This document shows, piece by piece, positions 56,599-63,809 of a stretch of 64,000 nt of DNA; within the stretch, counting starts at the first letter, position 1; every line of letters starts with the position of its first letter. The notes beneath the pieces were generated by a model. It was not told the origin of the DNA and did not search any database. It saw only the letters and a list, made by a program, of their open reading frames with translations. A program made the position numbers and the translations under genes. Source of the stretch: Chitinophaga arvensicola (lineage in GTDB: Bacteria; Bacteroidota; Bacteroidia; Chitinophagales; Chitinophagaceae); NCBI RefSeq assembly GCF_900110835.1, contig NZ_FOJG01000002.1, positions 958,979-1,022,978 of the forward strand. Direction: 5' to 3'.

Positions 56599-57138
56599 TC
56601 AAGGTATCAAGGGAGCCCTATCAAAAAGTATCGTATCATTTAACAAGGTATTTGTAAAGGCATTGAGGGAAATTGCTTTATTACCGTTGTACTTTATACT
56701 TAATAATCTCCATCTAAAGAAGTCCTTTCCTTTTTTCCTGAAAAATTTATAAATTACTCCGTACTTCTTTGTATAGAGAATAAAACTTGAGAAATCGCCG
56801 TACTCAGTATTTTCTTTGTTCCAATAAATTTTGTGTACATCTATACTATCGTTTAGGAAAAAGTAGTTTCTGGAAACCGCTTTTTTAAACACGATTTTGT
56901 TCACGATAAATGATTGATTGTTGATGCTATCAGAAAGACTATTAATGGCTGAATCAAGAAAACATTTTTCCACGCATATCGAATCTGCCAAACTCAAATT
57001 GGGTGCCGAGAACGCATCTACAAAATCATATTCTGTTTTCTTATGAGTTGTACCCACGCTCCACAGTTTAGTACATGTATCATTTGCTATTGAACCGATA
57101 CATCCCAATAAAATAATCGCTATTAAGTATGATTTCAT
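56599..57138 (-). CDS. Lipoprotein, probable orphan immunity protein
   Basis: 179 aa from the ATG at 57138 (MKSYLIAIILLGCIGSIAND, lipobox LLGC). The body (NYFFLNDSIDVHKIYWNKEN; GVIYKFFRKKGKDFFRWRLL) is beta-rich and basic. Unrecognised. It sits between two Rhs remnants, one ending about 100 bp upstream and one beginning at its stop, the expected place of an immunity gene in a displaced cassette. Confidence 0.65.
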   Translation of the reverse strand: MKSYLIAIILLGCIGSIANDTCTKLWSVGTTHKKTEYDFVDAFSAPNLSLADSICVEKCFLDSAINSLSDSINNQSFIVNKIVFKKAVSRNYFFLNDSIDVHKIYWNKENTEYGDFSSFILYTKKYGVIYKFFRKKGKDFFRWRLLSIKYNGNKAISLNAFTNTLLNDTILFDRAPLIP

Positions 57139-57239
57139 AAATTTACTTTTCAATATCAGACCTTGGCTCTTCTTCTATTCCTGGTAATATAATGATCCCA
57201 ATAATCTAAAGATGCTATTATCGAATTAGCCCTATTCTA

Positions 57240-57292
57240 CAGGCAATTCAGGAGTAAGTTCCATCGCCAATCCAAACGGATAATAATGTGTC
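57240..57292 (-). pseudogene. Rhs core-tip remnant 4
   Basis: The minus strand reads HYYPFGLAMELTPELPVE and TAG. It diverges from the core after eight residues and runs into the tail of another frame (SIIASLDYWDHYITRNRR) that stops about 20 bp before the lipoprotein start at 57138. It begins about 30 bp after the stop of the gene ending at 57323. Confidence 0.75.
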
Positions 57293-57322
57293 TGAAATTT
57301 GCCGAAACAACAATATCATTTT

Positions 57323-58084
57323 CTATTTAATAGGAAAATACCATTTTGAAATTTCATTATTAATATAGTAGACGCCTCGACTTTCCTCAAATAGCTTAAT
57401 AAAATAGGGTTGTTTCATACATTCTCCATCTCGCAGAAGATAGCTCAGTATTGTATCATCTCCTGCCGTTCGTTCCCATTGCGCAAATTCCAGATTACCA
57501 TCTTTATTAAAATCCCCGATACAAAAGGGAGGCTGAAAGCTTCCATCATCGTTATTCAATGTAATAAGCGGATATATCCCGACCTCATTTTTTTTCGTGA
57601 CATCACATAACAAGATATACCATCCTTGTGGAGATGTGCCGTTAAGGTCCGCTTTTTCAAATTGAACAGTTATATACTTTCGTTTACCATATTCAAATTT
57701 ATACATGGCAGTCACATCCAGCCTCAAGGGCTTTTCGCCAACAGGCTAGCGAAATAACGAATCAAGATTATACTTTTTTTTATTACATATCGTTATTGAT
57801 TCTTGTTCTATCAGTCCTTTCTCTTCAAACCAATTAATCGAATACTTATACAACCGGATTTTTAAAGGCATGCTTTTCTCTTCCAATATGCTCAACGAAT
57901 TGGGTATATCGGAATAAGGTCTGATATTTTTAATACCAACCATTTTAAAATGTGGACCGCTTATGCGTTTAAATGGCAAAACTTCTCTTTGCAGCGCAGC
58001 ATAAGAAATCAATACAGTATCTCTATTATCAAAATTACGGGCACTCACTAAGGGAATAAAACAACCGGTTGTACAAGTGGCCAT
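57323..58084 (-). pseudogene. Lipoprotein gene split by one in-frame TAG
   Basis: Two open frames (58084-57746 and 57727-57323) lie in the same reading frame and are separated by one TAG (57746-57748): LDSLFR, stop, PVGEKPLRLDVTAMYKF. Rejoined, the product is about 253 aa. The front is a signal/lipobox-like leader (MATCTTGCFIPLVSA). The back has an FG-GAP/EF-like loop (CIGDFNKDGNLEFAQWERTA). Probably an orphan immunity lipoprotein inactivated by a nonsense mutation. Readthrough is possible but unsupported. Confidence 0.75.
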
Positions 58085-58114
58085 AATAGTCAAGCATCTA
58101 ATTAGTTTTGGCAC

Positions 58115-58420
58115 AACGAAATGGTATCCTTCTGCATCCGATAAAAGCGACTTATTAGCAGGATCTCCTGTATCAGCAGATATGACGGTGGCAGGAGTGC
58201 CTTTTCATCTGGGATAGGTACCTGGCCCACCTTCTTCATATATTAAATTGTTTCAACTCGGCAAATCAGTGTTTGATAAAGTTCGTTATTCTAAAACGGC
58301 TTCCCATTATACTCCATTCTGCTCTCCGGATACTTCGCTCTCTCAATGCATTAGAACCAATCCCGGATATGGTCAATCAAAACGGATAGCAATGAGCCTC
58401 TTCAATGTGACATCTTTAAT
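58115..58420 (-). pseudogene. Rhs core-tip remnant 5 and toxin-tail fragment
   Basis: The minus strand reads HCYPF, TGA, LTISGIGSNALRE, then (shifted) KYPESRMEYNGK, matching the Rhs core tip. After decay, an open piece (PATVISADTGDPANKSLLSD) leads into the start of the split lipoprotein gene. Several stops and shifts; non-functional. Confidence 0.75.
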
Positions 58421-58456
58421 CTATTTGTTGTCAATCAAAAAAATCTTACAATACTT
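58421..58456. repeat. 36-bp imperfect direct repeat, copy A
   Basis: Matches 61398-61433 at 31 of 36 positions without gaps (shared core GTCAATCA). It marks the end of an immunity-like frame (SIVRFF, stop) and a recombination joint. Confidence 0.7.
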
Positions 58457-58755
58457 ACACTATTAACTGCGGTGTTTGAAGACAATACATAGTTACAGAT
58501 CCGAACCTTATCTCCGAATTCATTTGCCTCCACAACGTAAACTTTGCCATCACAATTGTGATAGTAAGAGTTAAGGGCGCGTAAGAAAAAATAACGTATT
58601 GATCTAAGATTAACCGTCGCTACATTTTCAATCTCTATATAGTTTTAAAATGCTGAATCCTGATTCAAATAAAGCACCTTTAGCAAACCATTTGGAGCTG
58701 CATTTAACTGATTTTCTATAGACTGAATCGCGCTCCTATTCCATTCAATAAATAA
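58435..58755 (-). pseudogene. Immunity-like gene remnant with in-frame TAA
   Basis: One frame runs LFIEWNRSAIQSIENQLN to LNQDSAF, TAA (58645-58647), then NYIEIENVATVNLRSIRYFF and on to SIVRFF, TGA (58435). Composition is protein-like on both sides of the stop. The 5' end is missing. An Rhs core remnant follows about 20 bp after the final stop. Confidence 0.6.
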
Positions 58756-58880
58756 TGAATATGTATTTCATAACCTTACATTCTGAGCAATCAGAATAAC
58801 CGGAAGAATAAGGATAAACATTATACAGATAAATATCTTACAGCTCACTTCATTTCTTATTTTTCTGGTTTTCCATATAA

Positions 58881-59045
58881 GGGTCCATTATCGCTAAACG
58901 TTATGTTAACCCAATTACTGAATCATTAAATATGCTAAATATGCATCCCGCTACCCAAATATACAAGATCTGTCCTGACCTCACTTTACTTATTGTTTTC
59001 CTTCCAACGCTTTTAGCCGATCATTAAGTTCCTTTAACAGTAGCT
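58881..59045 (-). pseudogene. Decayed copy of the fibre gene 3' end and downstream region
   Basis: About 165 bp similar (roughly 85% by eye) to 62551-62705. It encodes LLKELNDRLKALEGK, stop, matching LLSQLNDRLKALEGKSSK at the end of the fibre-like gene. The rest of that gene is absent. The stretch 58756-58880 shows nothing else recognisable. Confidence 0.8.
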
Positions 59046-59125
59046 TTATGGCTAAATATAAGCTAACCTAATACCTTCTATTATACCCATCTTTGTCATT
59101 TACTTTATACATTCAAAACCGAGCG

Positions 59126-59494
59126 TTATGGTTTGCTTGCGGCAAATGCAAACAAAATCAAGGGTAATACAAAGAATACTACACTCATAACACCCCAAAA
59201 AATTCGTTTCCATCTTGGTAATTCATCAAAGGTCTTTGATAAACTGCTTATTCTTTCTTTCGAATAATATCTATATATAATTGCCATCCATCCAAACATA
59301 ATTGGTAGTGCAACAAATTTGCTTGGTACATATCTGGTAAAATCCCATATCATGTACCGTTTTAAGAGTGTCAATATTAAAACCACACATGTAAATTGAC
59401 TTACGGTAACTACCGCAGCAGCACTAAACCTAGGAGTTTCATTTCTGAATTTTGAATAATATTTATATGTACTCACAAAAATCCACTTATACAT
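59126..59494 (-). CDS. Small membrane protein, probable immunity to the adjacent Rhs toxin
   Basis: 122 aa with three to four membrane segments (AAVVTVSQFTCVVLILTLL; FVALPIMFGWMAIIYRYY; FWGVMSVVFFVLPLILFAFA). The start is 9 bp after the restored stop of the Rhs toxin (59504). The layout matches the 130-aa protein at 62111-62503: a YKYY start, a central YxKE motif, a charged loop, then final TM. A membrane immunity protein suits a pore-forming toxin. Function inferred from position. Confidence 0.7.
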   Translation of the reverse strand: MYKWIFVSTYKYYSKFRNETPRFSAAAVVTVSQFTCVVLILTLLKRYMIWDFTRYVPSKFVALPIMFGWMAIIYRYYSKERISSLSKTFDELPRWKRIFWGVMSVVFFVLPLILFAFAASKP

Positions 59495-59503
59495 CAGATA
59501 CTT

Positions 59504-60399
59504 TTATTGATTACGCTCATCTATAGCCTTTTGAATATTTTCAGATATACTTCTACCTGTTGTAGCAGTAGATATTATATTCCCAGCGAACCATGCAATT
59601 CCGATCGCTGTGCCTGCCCCTGGAACAAATCCAACAGCCCCATGGTCAAGTCAATAGCATGCTTAGTTGTAAAGCCTCTCTCACTTGTTGCGGCATCAAG
59701 TACAGTTAAACCAATTCCAGCAGCCCCTAGAACTTTTCCTGCAATACCCGCCACTTTTGATGCCATCGCTACATCACTTAACTCTGCGGCTGTCGCGCCT
59801 GCTCCCGAAAGAATCCTACCCGCTGTACTAAATCCAGCTTCAGCTACAGGAACAATTGTGTTTGATGTTACATCAGCAACAGTAGATACAGCCGAAATCG
59901 TAGAATTTGACTGCAACTCATGAAACTTTCCTCCTTTACCTAAAGCCCACGTTTGGCTTCCATTGGTATTTGAATACCAAATACTTTGTTGGCCCAAGTC
60001 TTTAGCTTCTTTTCCATATAATGCAACAGCACTTTTTTGATCCGTCACAGACTTATCCCACGTAACGCTTATCTGTCCACTTTCATTTACATACCGAACC
60101 CAGTCCGTCGGGGCTCGTCCATCACGATCAATAAATCGGAGTGGGTTATCAAATGCATAGTTATAGGGTGAAAATCTTCTCATTGAGTCACTTAATGGAT
60201 CAACCACATGCCATCTTCCTATCTGTTGATCATACATCCTCGACCCATAATCATACCACTCCAATCCCGAACCATCTCCGAACTCTTTGGACTGCAACTC
60301 CTTTCCATTATACTTTAACCTATTTTCCGGATAATTCACTCCCTTCAACGCATTCGAACTTATCCCCGCCATCGTCAGCCCAAACGGGTAATAATGCAT
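59504..60399 (-). pseudogene. Orphan Rhs tip: core end plus glycine-rich C-terminal toxin, frameshifted
   Basis: Starts MHYYPFGLTMAGISSNALKG with an in-frame TAA just upstream, so the main Rhs body is missing. The Rhs-associated core end follows (ENRLKYNGKELQSKEFGDGS; RMYDQQIGRWHVVDPLSD; NYAFDNPLRFIDRDGR). The C-terminal domain is hydrophobic and glycine-rich (AGIAGKVLGAAGIGLTVLDA). At 59637-59640 a four-G run breaks the frame: one more G restores GAVGFVPGAGTAIGIAWFAG, ending DERNQ at 59504. The tail resembles membrane-inserting toxin ends. The unshifted frame stops at 59575 after 274 aa. Confidence 0.8.
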
Positions 60400-60427
60400 C
60401 TCCTCCGGTTACAATATACATCCTATG

Positions 60428-61018
60428 CTATAACATCTCATGCTTGAATTTCTCACAAAGCTGATAACGATTCAAGAAATAATTAGATTTAAACCAATGT
60501 GAAAAAACTTTTAAATCGATTTTATTAATTATATATTCAATAGCACTTGGACTTCGTGGTATTCTTTTCTCACTACCGCAAGCACTCATAATATATGCAT
60601 ATATAAGCACTTTGGCCCCATCTTCATTACTAAAACCAAACTCCCACTTCCTCACATTTGACGAATGTGGATCCGGAGAATATATCCATGCACATCTTGA
60701 TGAATCACCTGAAAACTGCAAAAGTTGCTCAATAATAGCACTGTCAGTTTTAAAAAATGATGATTCTGCAGCATAGTATCTTATGCTATCAAATCTAAAA
60801 TCAATCGGTGACTTTTTATAAAACTTCAATAGACTGGTGTCCTCCGAATTTTCTACATTCTTAACATATGAATATTCTAAACTATCCAACAAGGCCAAAA
60901 TAGATCCTTTAACGCGATGATCAGACGTGTCCGCGATTACCTTTCTATATTTACTATCTGGGCGCCCTTGACAGCTTATTAAAATTACAAATAGCAGGTA
61001 GCCTAGTATGATTCGCAT
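60428..61018 (-). CDS. Lipoprotein, probable immunity protein for the papain-like toxin fragment
   Basis: 196 aa from the ATG at 61018. Signal/lipobox IILGYLLFVILISCQGRPDS. The body is helical with SFFKTDSAIIEQLLQFSGDS and a C-terminal AYIMSACGSEKRIPRSPSAI. It starts 6 bp after the stop of the toxin fragment at 61025 and ends just before the Rhs tip, a complete immunity position. Unrecognised family. A periplasmic lipoprotein fits a toxin that cuts cell-wall peptide or an envelope target. Confidence 0.72.
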   Translation of the reverse strand: MRIILGYLLFVILISCQGRPDSKYRKVIADTSDHRVKGSILALLDSLEYSYVKNVENSEDTSLLKFYKKSPIDFRFDSIRYYAAESSFFKTDSAIIEQLLQFSGDSSRCAWIYSPDPHSSNVRKWEFGFSNEDGAKVLIYAYIMSACGSEKRIPRSPSAIEYIINKIDLKVFSHWFKSNYFLNRYQLCEKFKHEML

Positions 61019-61024
61019 AGTCAA

Positions 61025-61411
61025 CTATTTAATTGGTTTAATCGTATAAGTTGGTGTTTTTATAGTTTGTATCGCTGGAGCTCTATCAATTATATGCCTT
61101 GTATTGTCAGATGCCGGCTTCATCGCTTTCTGTGTAATTGGATCATTTCGAAATGCTTTTGCTGGATCATATCTAAAATACACTCTGGCTTCATAAGTCT
61201 TCCCATTTGATTCAAATGTTGGATTGGATCCAGGAGAGTTATAACCCGCGGGAACGTCTCGTGGATGATGGGTATAAACACCATCCTGCCCCCATTTACT
61301 TTGCACTTAAGTCGTATTTCCGTTCTCATCAACTTTTGTAACAACTGCCGAGTGAGCTGCCGTTACGTTACCTTTGTCATCCTCATTAAAATACACTCCA
61401 TTTGTCGTCAA
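61025..61411 (-). pseudogene. Papain/NlpC-like Rhs toxin C-terminus with in-frame TAA
   Basis: The frame runs LTTNGVYFNEDDKGNVTAAH then SAVVTKVDENGNTT, TAA (61307-61309), VQSKWGQDGVYTHHPRDVPA and on to TYTIKPIK. HSAVV plus SKWGQDGVYTHHP is typical of Rhs ends with an NlpC/P60- or papain-like fold, where the HSAVV histidine is catalytic. The cysteine half is missing. One substitution in a lysine codon would explain the stop. Followed 6 bp later by its likely immunity gene. Confidence 0.7.
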
Positions 61412-61433
61412 TCAGAAAAACCTTACAATATTT
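61398..61433. repeat. 36-bp imperfect direct repeat, copy B
   Basis: Pairs with 58421-58456. Here it joins the 3' flank of an immunity-like gene (ending 61449) to a toxin fragment, so it marks a recombination joint. Confidence 0.7.
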
Positions 61434-61448
61434 GAGTTTATGATTGAT

Positions 61449-62012
61449 CTATTGATAAAAGCTTAATTTCTCCTTTAATCTTTTATAAACTTCTTTTAAA
61501 GAAAAAAACAAAACATCAACGTTTACCGATATTTTAAAAGACGTACTTTCAGACCAGGTAAAATAACCGGCGAGGTCACCTTTAAATTGTAATAAAATGT
61601 CATCATCCAAAAGAGTACGTAATCTTTCATCACCGATTTGAACTGAATAATCCTTCACAATTCCCAATGTATCATAAATAGATTTAAACAATTCAACATC
61701 ACTTAAATCAAAAATATTCTTTGTTAAAACGTCGAAACTGATTACAGTATATGGTTCTTTAATACCATTAATTTCTCCAGCCCACTCTTGCAATACGCTA
61801 TTATCAAAAAAAGAACTACTCTTTAGAATTAAAGATAACAAATCCGCCGGCATAGAGAAGAGAAGTATATTACCATCTACATCAACCAATAACTTATCTG
61901 TTTCCTTATCTGAAAGATCTGCACCAAAGACTGTGTAATACTTCTGTTCTGCAAATATGATCTCTAATAAATACTTTCTATATTTTTCTGAGATATAATT
62001 AGTCCCTTTCAT
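61449..62012 (-). CDS. Soluble protein, probable orphan immunity protein
   Basis: 187 aa, no signal peptide, acidic, mixed alpha/beta (YRKYLLEIIFAEQKYYTVFG; VDVDGNILLFSMPADLLSLI; CPEVELF-like acidic stretch). The start (62012) is 8 bp after the stop of a toxin-tail remnant (62021), so it is placed as that toxin's immunity gene. Family not recognised. Confidence 0.65.
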   Translation of the reverse strand: MKGTNYISEKYRKYLLEIIFAEQKYYTVFGADLSDKETDKLLVDVDGNILLFSMPADLLSLILKSSSFFDNSVLQEWAGEINGIKEPYTVISFDVLTKNIFDLSDVELFKSIYDTLGIVKDYSVQIGDERLRTLLDDDILLQFKGDLAGYFTWSESTSFKISVNVDVLFFSLKEVYKRLKEKLSFYQ

Positions 62013-62020
62013 GTTTCTAC

Positions 62021-62110
62021 TTATTTAGCCCGTTTATTTCTAAACCATTTTTTCATGAAATGATGACGCATTGTAGTACCGCCAGCAACTCCCGGATCAG
62101 ATAAATGTAA
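62021..62110 (-). pseudogene. Rhs toxin-tail remnant
   Basis: About 29 codons in frame: SDPGVAGGTTMRHHFMKKWF, then RNKRAK, TAA. It starts right after the stop of the membrane-protein gene at 62111, in the same frame. Everything upstream in the toxin is lost. Basic, histidine-rich end as in nuclease-type toxins, but too short to classify. Confidence 0.55.
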
Positions 62111-62503
62111 TTACGTATTTGCAAGACTAGCAAGCAGTATTACAATGAAGCAAAGAATTGGCCAGCCAAATATGTATATGGAAACACGCCAGCGGCCTTT
62201 TATTTTTTTCCCAGGTGCTTCATCTTTAAATTCTTCCATAATACCATTCCACTTTTCCTTGTTATAAAAGATAAAATAGTGACCTACAAGCATACAAAGA
62301 CAAAAAACAAAAACGACTCCTTTAGTTTCTGTAAATAAAGGCACACCCGGTATTAGCCAGAGCAGCAAAGCATAGATAGTAGCTATCTGAGTCATATGTA
62401 CAAACGCGATCGTCCATATAACATCCAAGACTGGATAAAGTGATCTCTTATCCAGCGCTGAGCTGTAAAGTCTGTAAATAATATACTTATAAAATTGTAG
62501 CAT
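62111..62503 (-). CDS. Small membrane protein, paralogue-like of the 59126 immunity candidate
   Basis: 130 aa, three to four membrane segments (IAFVHMTQIATIYALLLWLI; GVVFVFCLCMLVGHYFIFYN; IYIFGWPILCFIVILLASLA). Shares layout with the 122-aa protein at 59126-59494: FYKYI/YKYY start, FYNKE/YYSKE after TM2-3, acidic loop before the last TM. Probably an orphan immunity protein whose toxin is gone. Similarity is by eye and weak at residue level. Confidence 0.65.
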   Translation of the reverse strand: MLQFYKYIIYRLYSSALDKRSLYPVLDVIWTIAFVHMTQIATIYALLLWLIPGVPLFTETKGVVFVFCLCMLVGHYFIFYNKEKWNGIMEEFKDEAPGKKIKGRWRVSIYIFGWPILCFIVILLASLANT

Positions 62504-62550
62504 ATACTAATCCTTTAATGACCTAACTTTTCTATTTCTATTCGGCACCA

Positions 62551-62705
62551 GGTTCCTTTATCGCTAACCCAATTACTGAGTAATTAAATAAATATGCTAA
62601 ATAACATCCCGCTATCCAAACATACAAGATCAGCCCCGACCTCACTTTACTTAGATGACTTTCCTTCCAACGCTTTTAGCCGGTCATTAAGCTGCGATAA
62701 CAGTT
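62551..62705. repeat. Repeat copy spanning the fibre gene 3' end
   Basis: Counterpart of 58881-59045. It covers the last codons of the fibre-like gene and about 95 bp downstream, which otherwise holds nothing. Shows a past duplication of the fibre unit. Confidence 0.8.
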
Positions 62706-63711
62706 GCTCCTGCTTTAATATCAATTGCTGCTGCTTTTCCAATTTCTTGTTCTGAGCAATCAGGTACAGGGTCAATTCCTCAATTTTCTGCATTTGCTTT
62801 TGTTGCATCTCCCCCATATCCAAACCTTCTTTGATAATTTCAGCTTCAGCAGGTATATCGGGAAGGTGTTTATTACCGGCAATATACCTTTCTAATTCAG
62901 ATAATGAAGGCAGCACATACCCCGGATCAAATACATAATCAGCCCAACCGGTTAACGTTACTTTCACCTTCTGAGCCGTAACTGTTCCTGCTACTGACAA
63001 TAATGACTGAGGCTTTGATGTGCCGATCCCCACATTTCCGTTATCCATTAAAGTGAGCCTTGGATTGCACAATCCACCGCCACACCCCTGATTGTCATAT
63101 GCCCAGAATTGCAGACTGTTACCATAAGTACCGGACATATTGAAGATACTCCAGCGGCTGGCTGCTCCAACTGCTGTTTTAGCCGGGTTCAGCAGGGAAA
63201 TAACACCTCCGATATCAGCATTTGTGACACTACTCACTATCATTCCATTTACTTCCAGCTTTTGAGAGGGATTGGGAACACCAATACCAACATTACCTGT
63301 TGAGTTAATACGCATACGTTCTGTTCCATAGGTTCCAAAAACTATATTCATATACATGTCAGGTACGGTCGAATAGCCACTCAGATCGATATATGACTTC
63401 ATATTGGCATTGAGGCCGCCACCAGCACTCAGCCTCAAAAAGCCGTCATCCGCATAATAGGAAGTATTACTCTGTCCCCGGATATCAAATGACGTACCAC
63501 TGGCAAGAGCAGGGCGATTGCTGGCATTACTCAGGCCAGCGTTTAAAGATATGCCTCCTGCCACCTGAAGCTTACTAAACCCATCATCCAGGGGACCCAA
63601 TACGAGACGGTTGGTAGTCTTATTCCCATTTGTAGTTACGGTTTGCAAATCCTGCGCATGAACGCCTGCAATTATAAAACCGAGGGCGATGGTAAACAAA
63701 CATTTTTTCAT
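62647..63711 (-). CDS. Fibre-like exported protein with GNVGIGT repeats and C-terminal coiled coil
   Basis: 354 aa, signal peptide (LFTIALGFIIAGVHAQ). Two NVGIG turns (INSTGNVGIGVPNPSQKLEV; LMDNGNVGIGTSKPQSLLSV) resemble phage tail-fibre/beta-helix proteins of Bacteroidota. The C-terminus (about 265-354) has HLPDIPAEAEIIKEGLDMGE, as in chaperone-like S74 neighbours, and then a Gln/Leu-rich coiled coil (KIEELTLYLIAQNKKLEKQQ). Such genes often precede Rhs genes; a surface or delivery role is suggested by association only. Heads the array. Confidence 0.82.
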   Translation of the reverse strand: MKKCLFTIALGFIIAGVHAQDLQTVTTNGNKTTNRLVLGPLDDGFSKLQVAGGISLNAGLSNASNRPALASGTSFDIRGQSNTSYYADDGFLRLSAGGGLNANMKSYIDLSGYSTVPDMYMNIVFGTYGTERMRINSTGNVGIGVPNPSQKLEVNGMIVSSVTNADIGGVISLLNPAKTAVGAASRWSIFNMSGTYGNSLQFWAYDNQGCGGGLCNPRLTLMDNGNVGIGTSKPQSLLSVAGTVTAQKVKVTLTGWADYVFDPGYVLPSLSELERYIAGNKHLPDIPAEAEIIKEGLDMGEMQQKQMQKIEELTLYLIAQNKKLEKQQQLILKQEQLLSQLNDRLKALEGKSSK

Positions 63712-63778
63712 AGGTATCTTAAAAATTTCTGGCTTTAAAAGTAATTTATTTTTTTAACTATATATTGGTTAACACTAA

Positions 63779-63809
63779 AAAATCGAGGCCACTTCAGAAC
63801 CTCGATTTT
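63779..63809 (-). terminator. Terminator upstream of the fibre gene
   Basis: AAAATCGAGG, 11 nt, CCTCGATTTT with T-runs on the minus strand. Would end a minus-strand transcript entering from beyond the window. The remainder 63810-64000 shows no gene. Confidence 0.8.

Noticed and set aside
56216..57240. Weak similarity between the 3' end of the truncated immunity frame (56219-56255) and 57199-57235 as a mobile repeat
   Set aside because: Only a few dozen bases with several mismatches; more likely related toxin or immunity tails than a mobile element.
57746..57748. Programmed readthrough or recoding at the TAG
   Set aside because: No stem-loop or slippery context is visible, and nearby genes show ordinary decay, so a nonsense mutation is simpler.
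52823..60400. Repeated short units as a CRISPR array
   Set aside because: Units are irregular, hundreds of bases apart, protein-coding and without constant spacers; no cas genes are present.
58791..62763. 14-bp match TTCTGAGCAATCAG at 58791 and 62750 as part of the fibre-gene duplication
   Set aside because: It is not collinear with the clear repeat (the order relative to the gene end is reversed), so probably chance.
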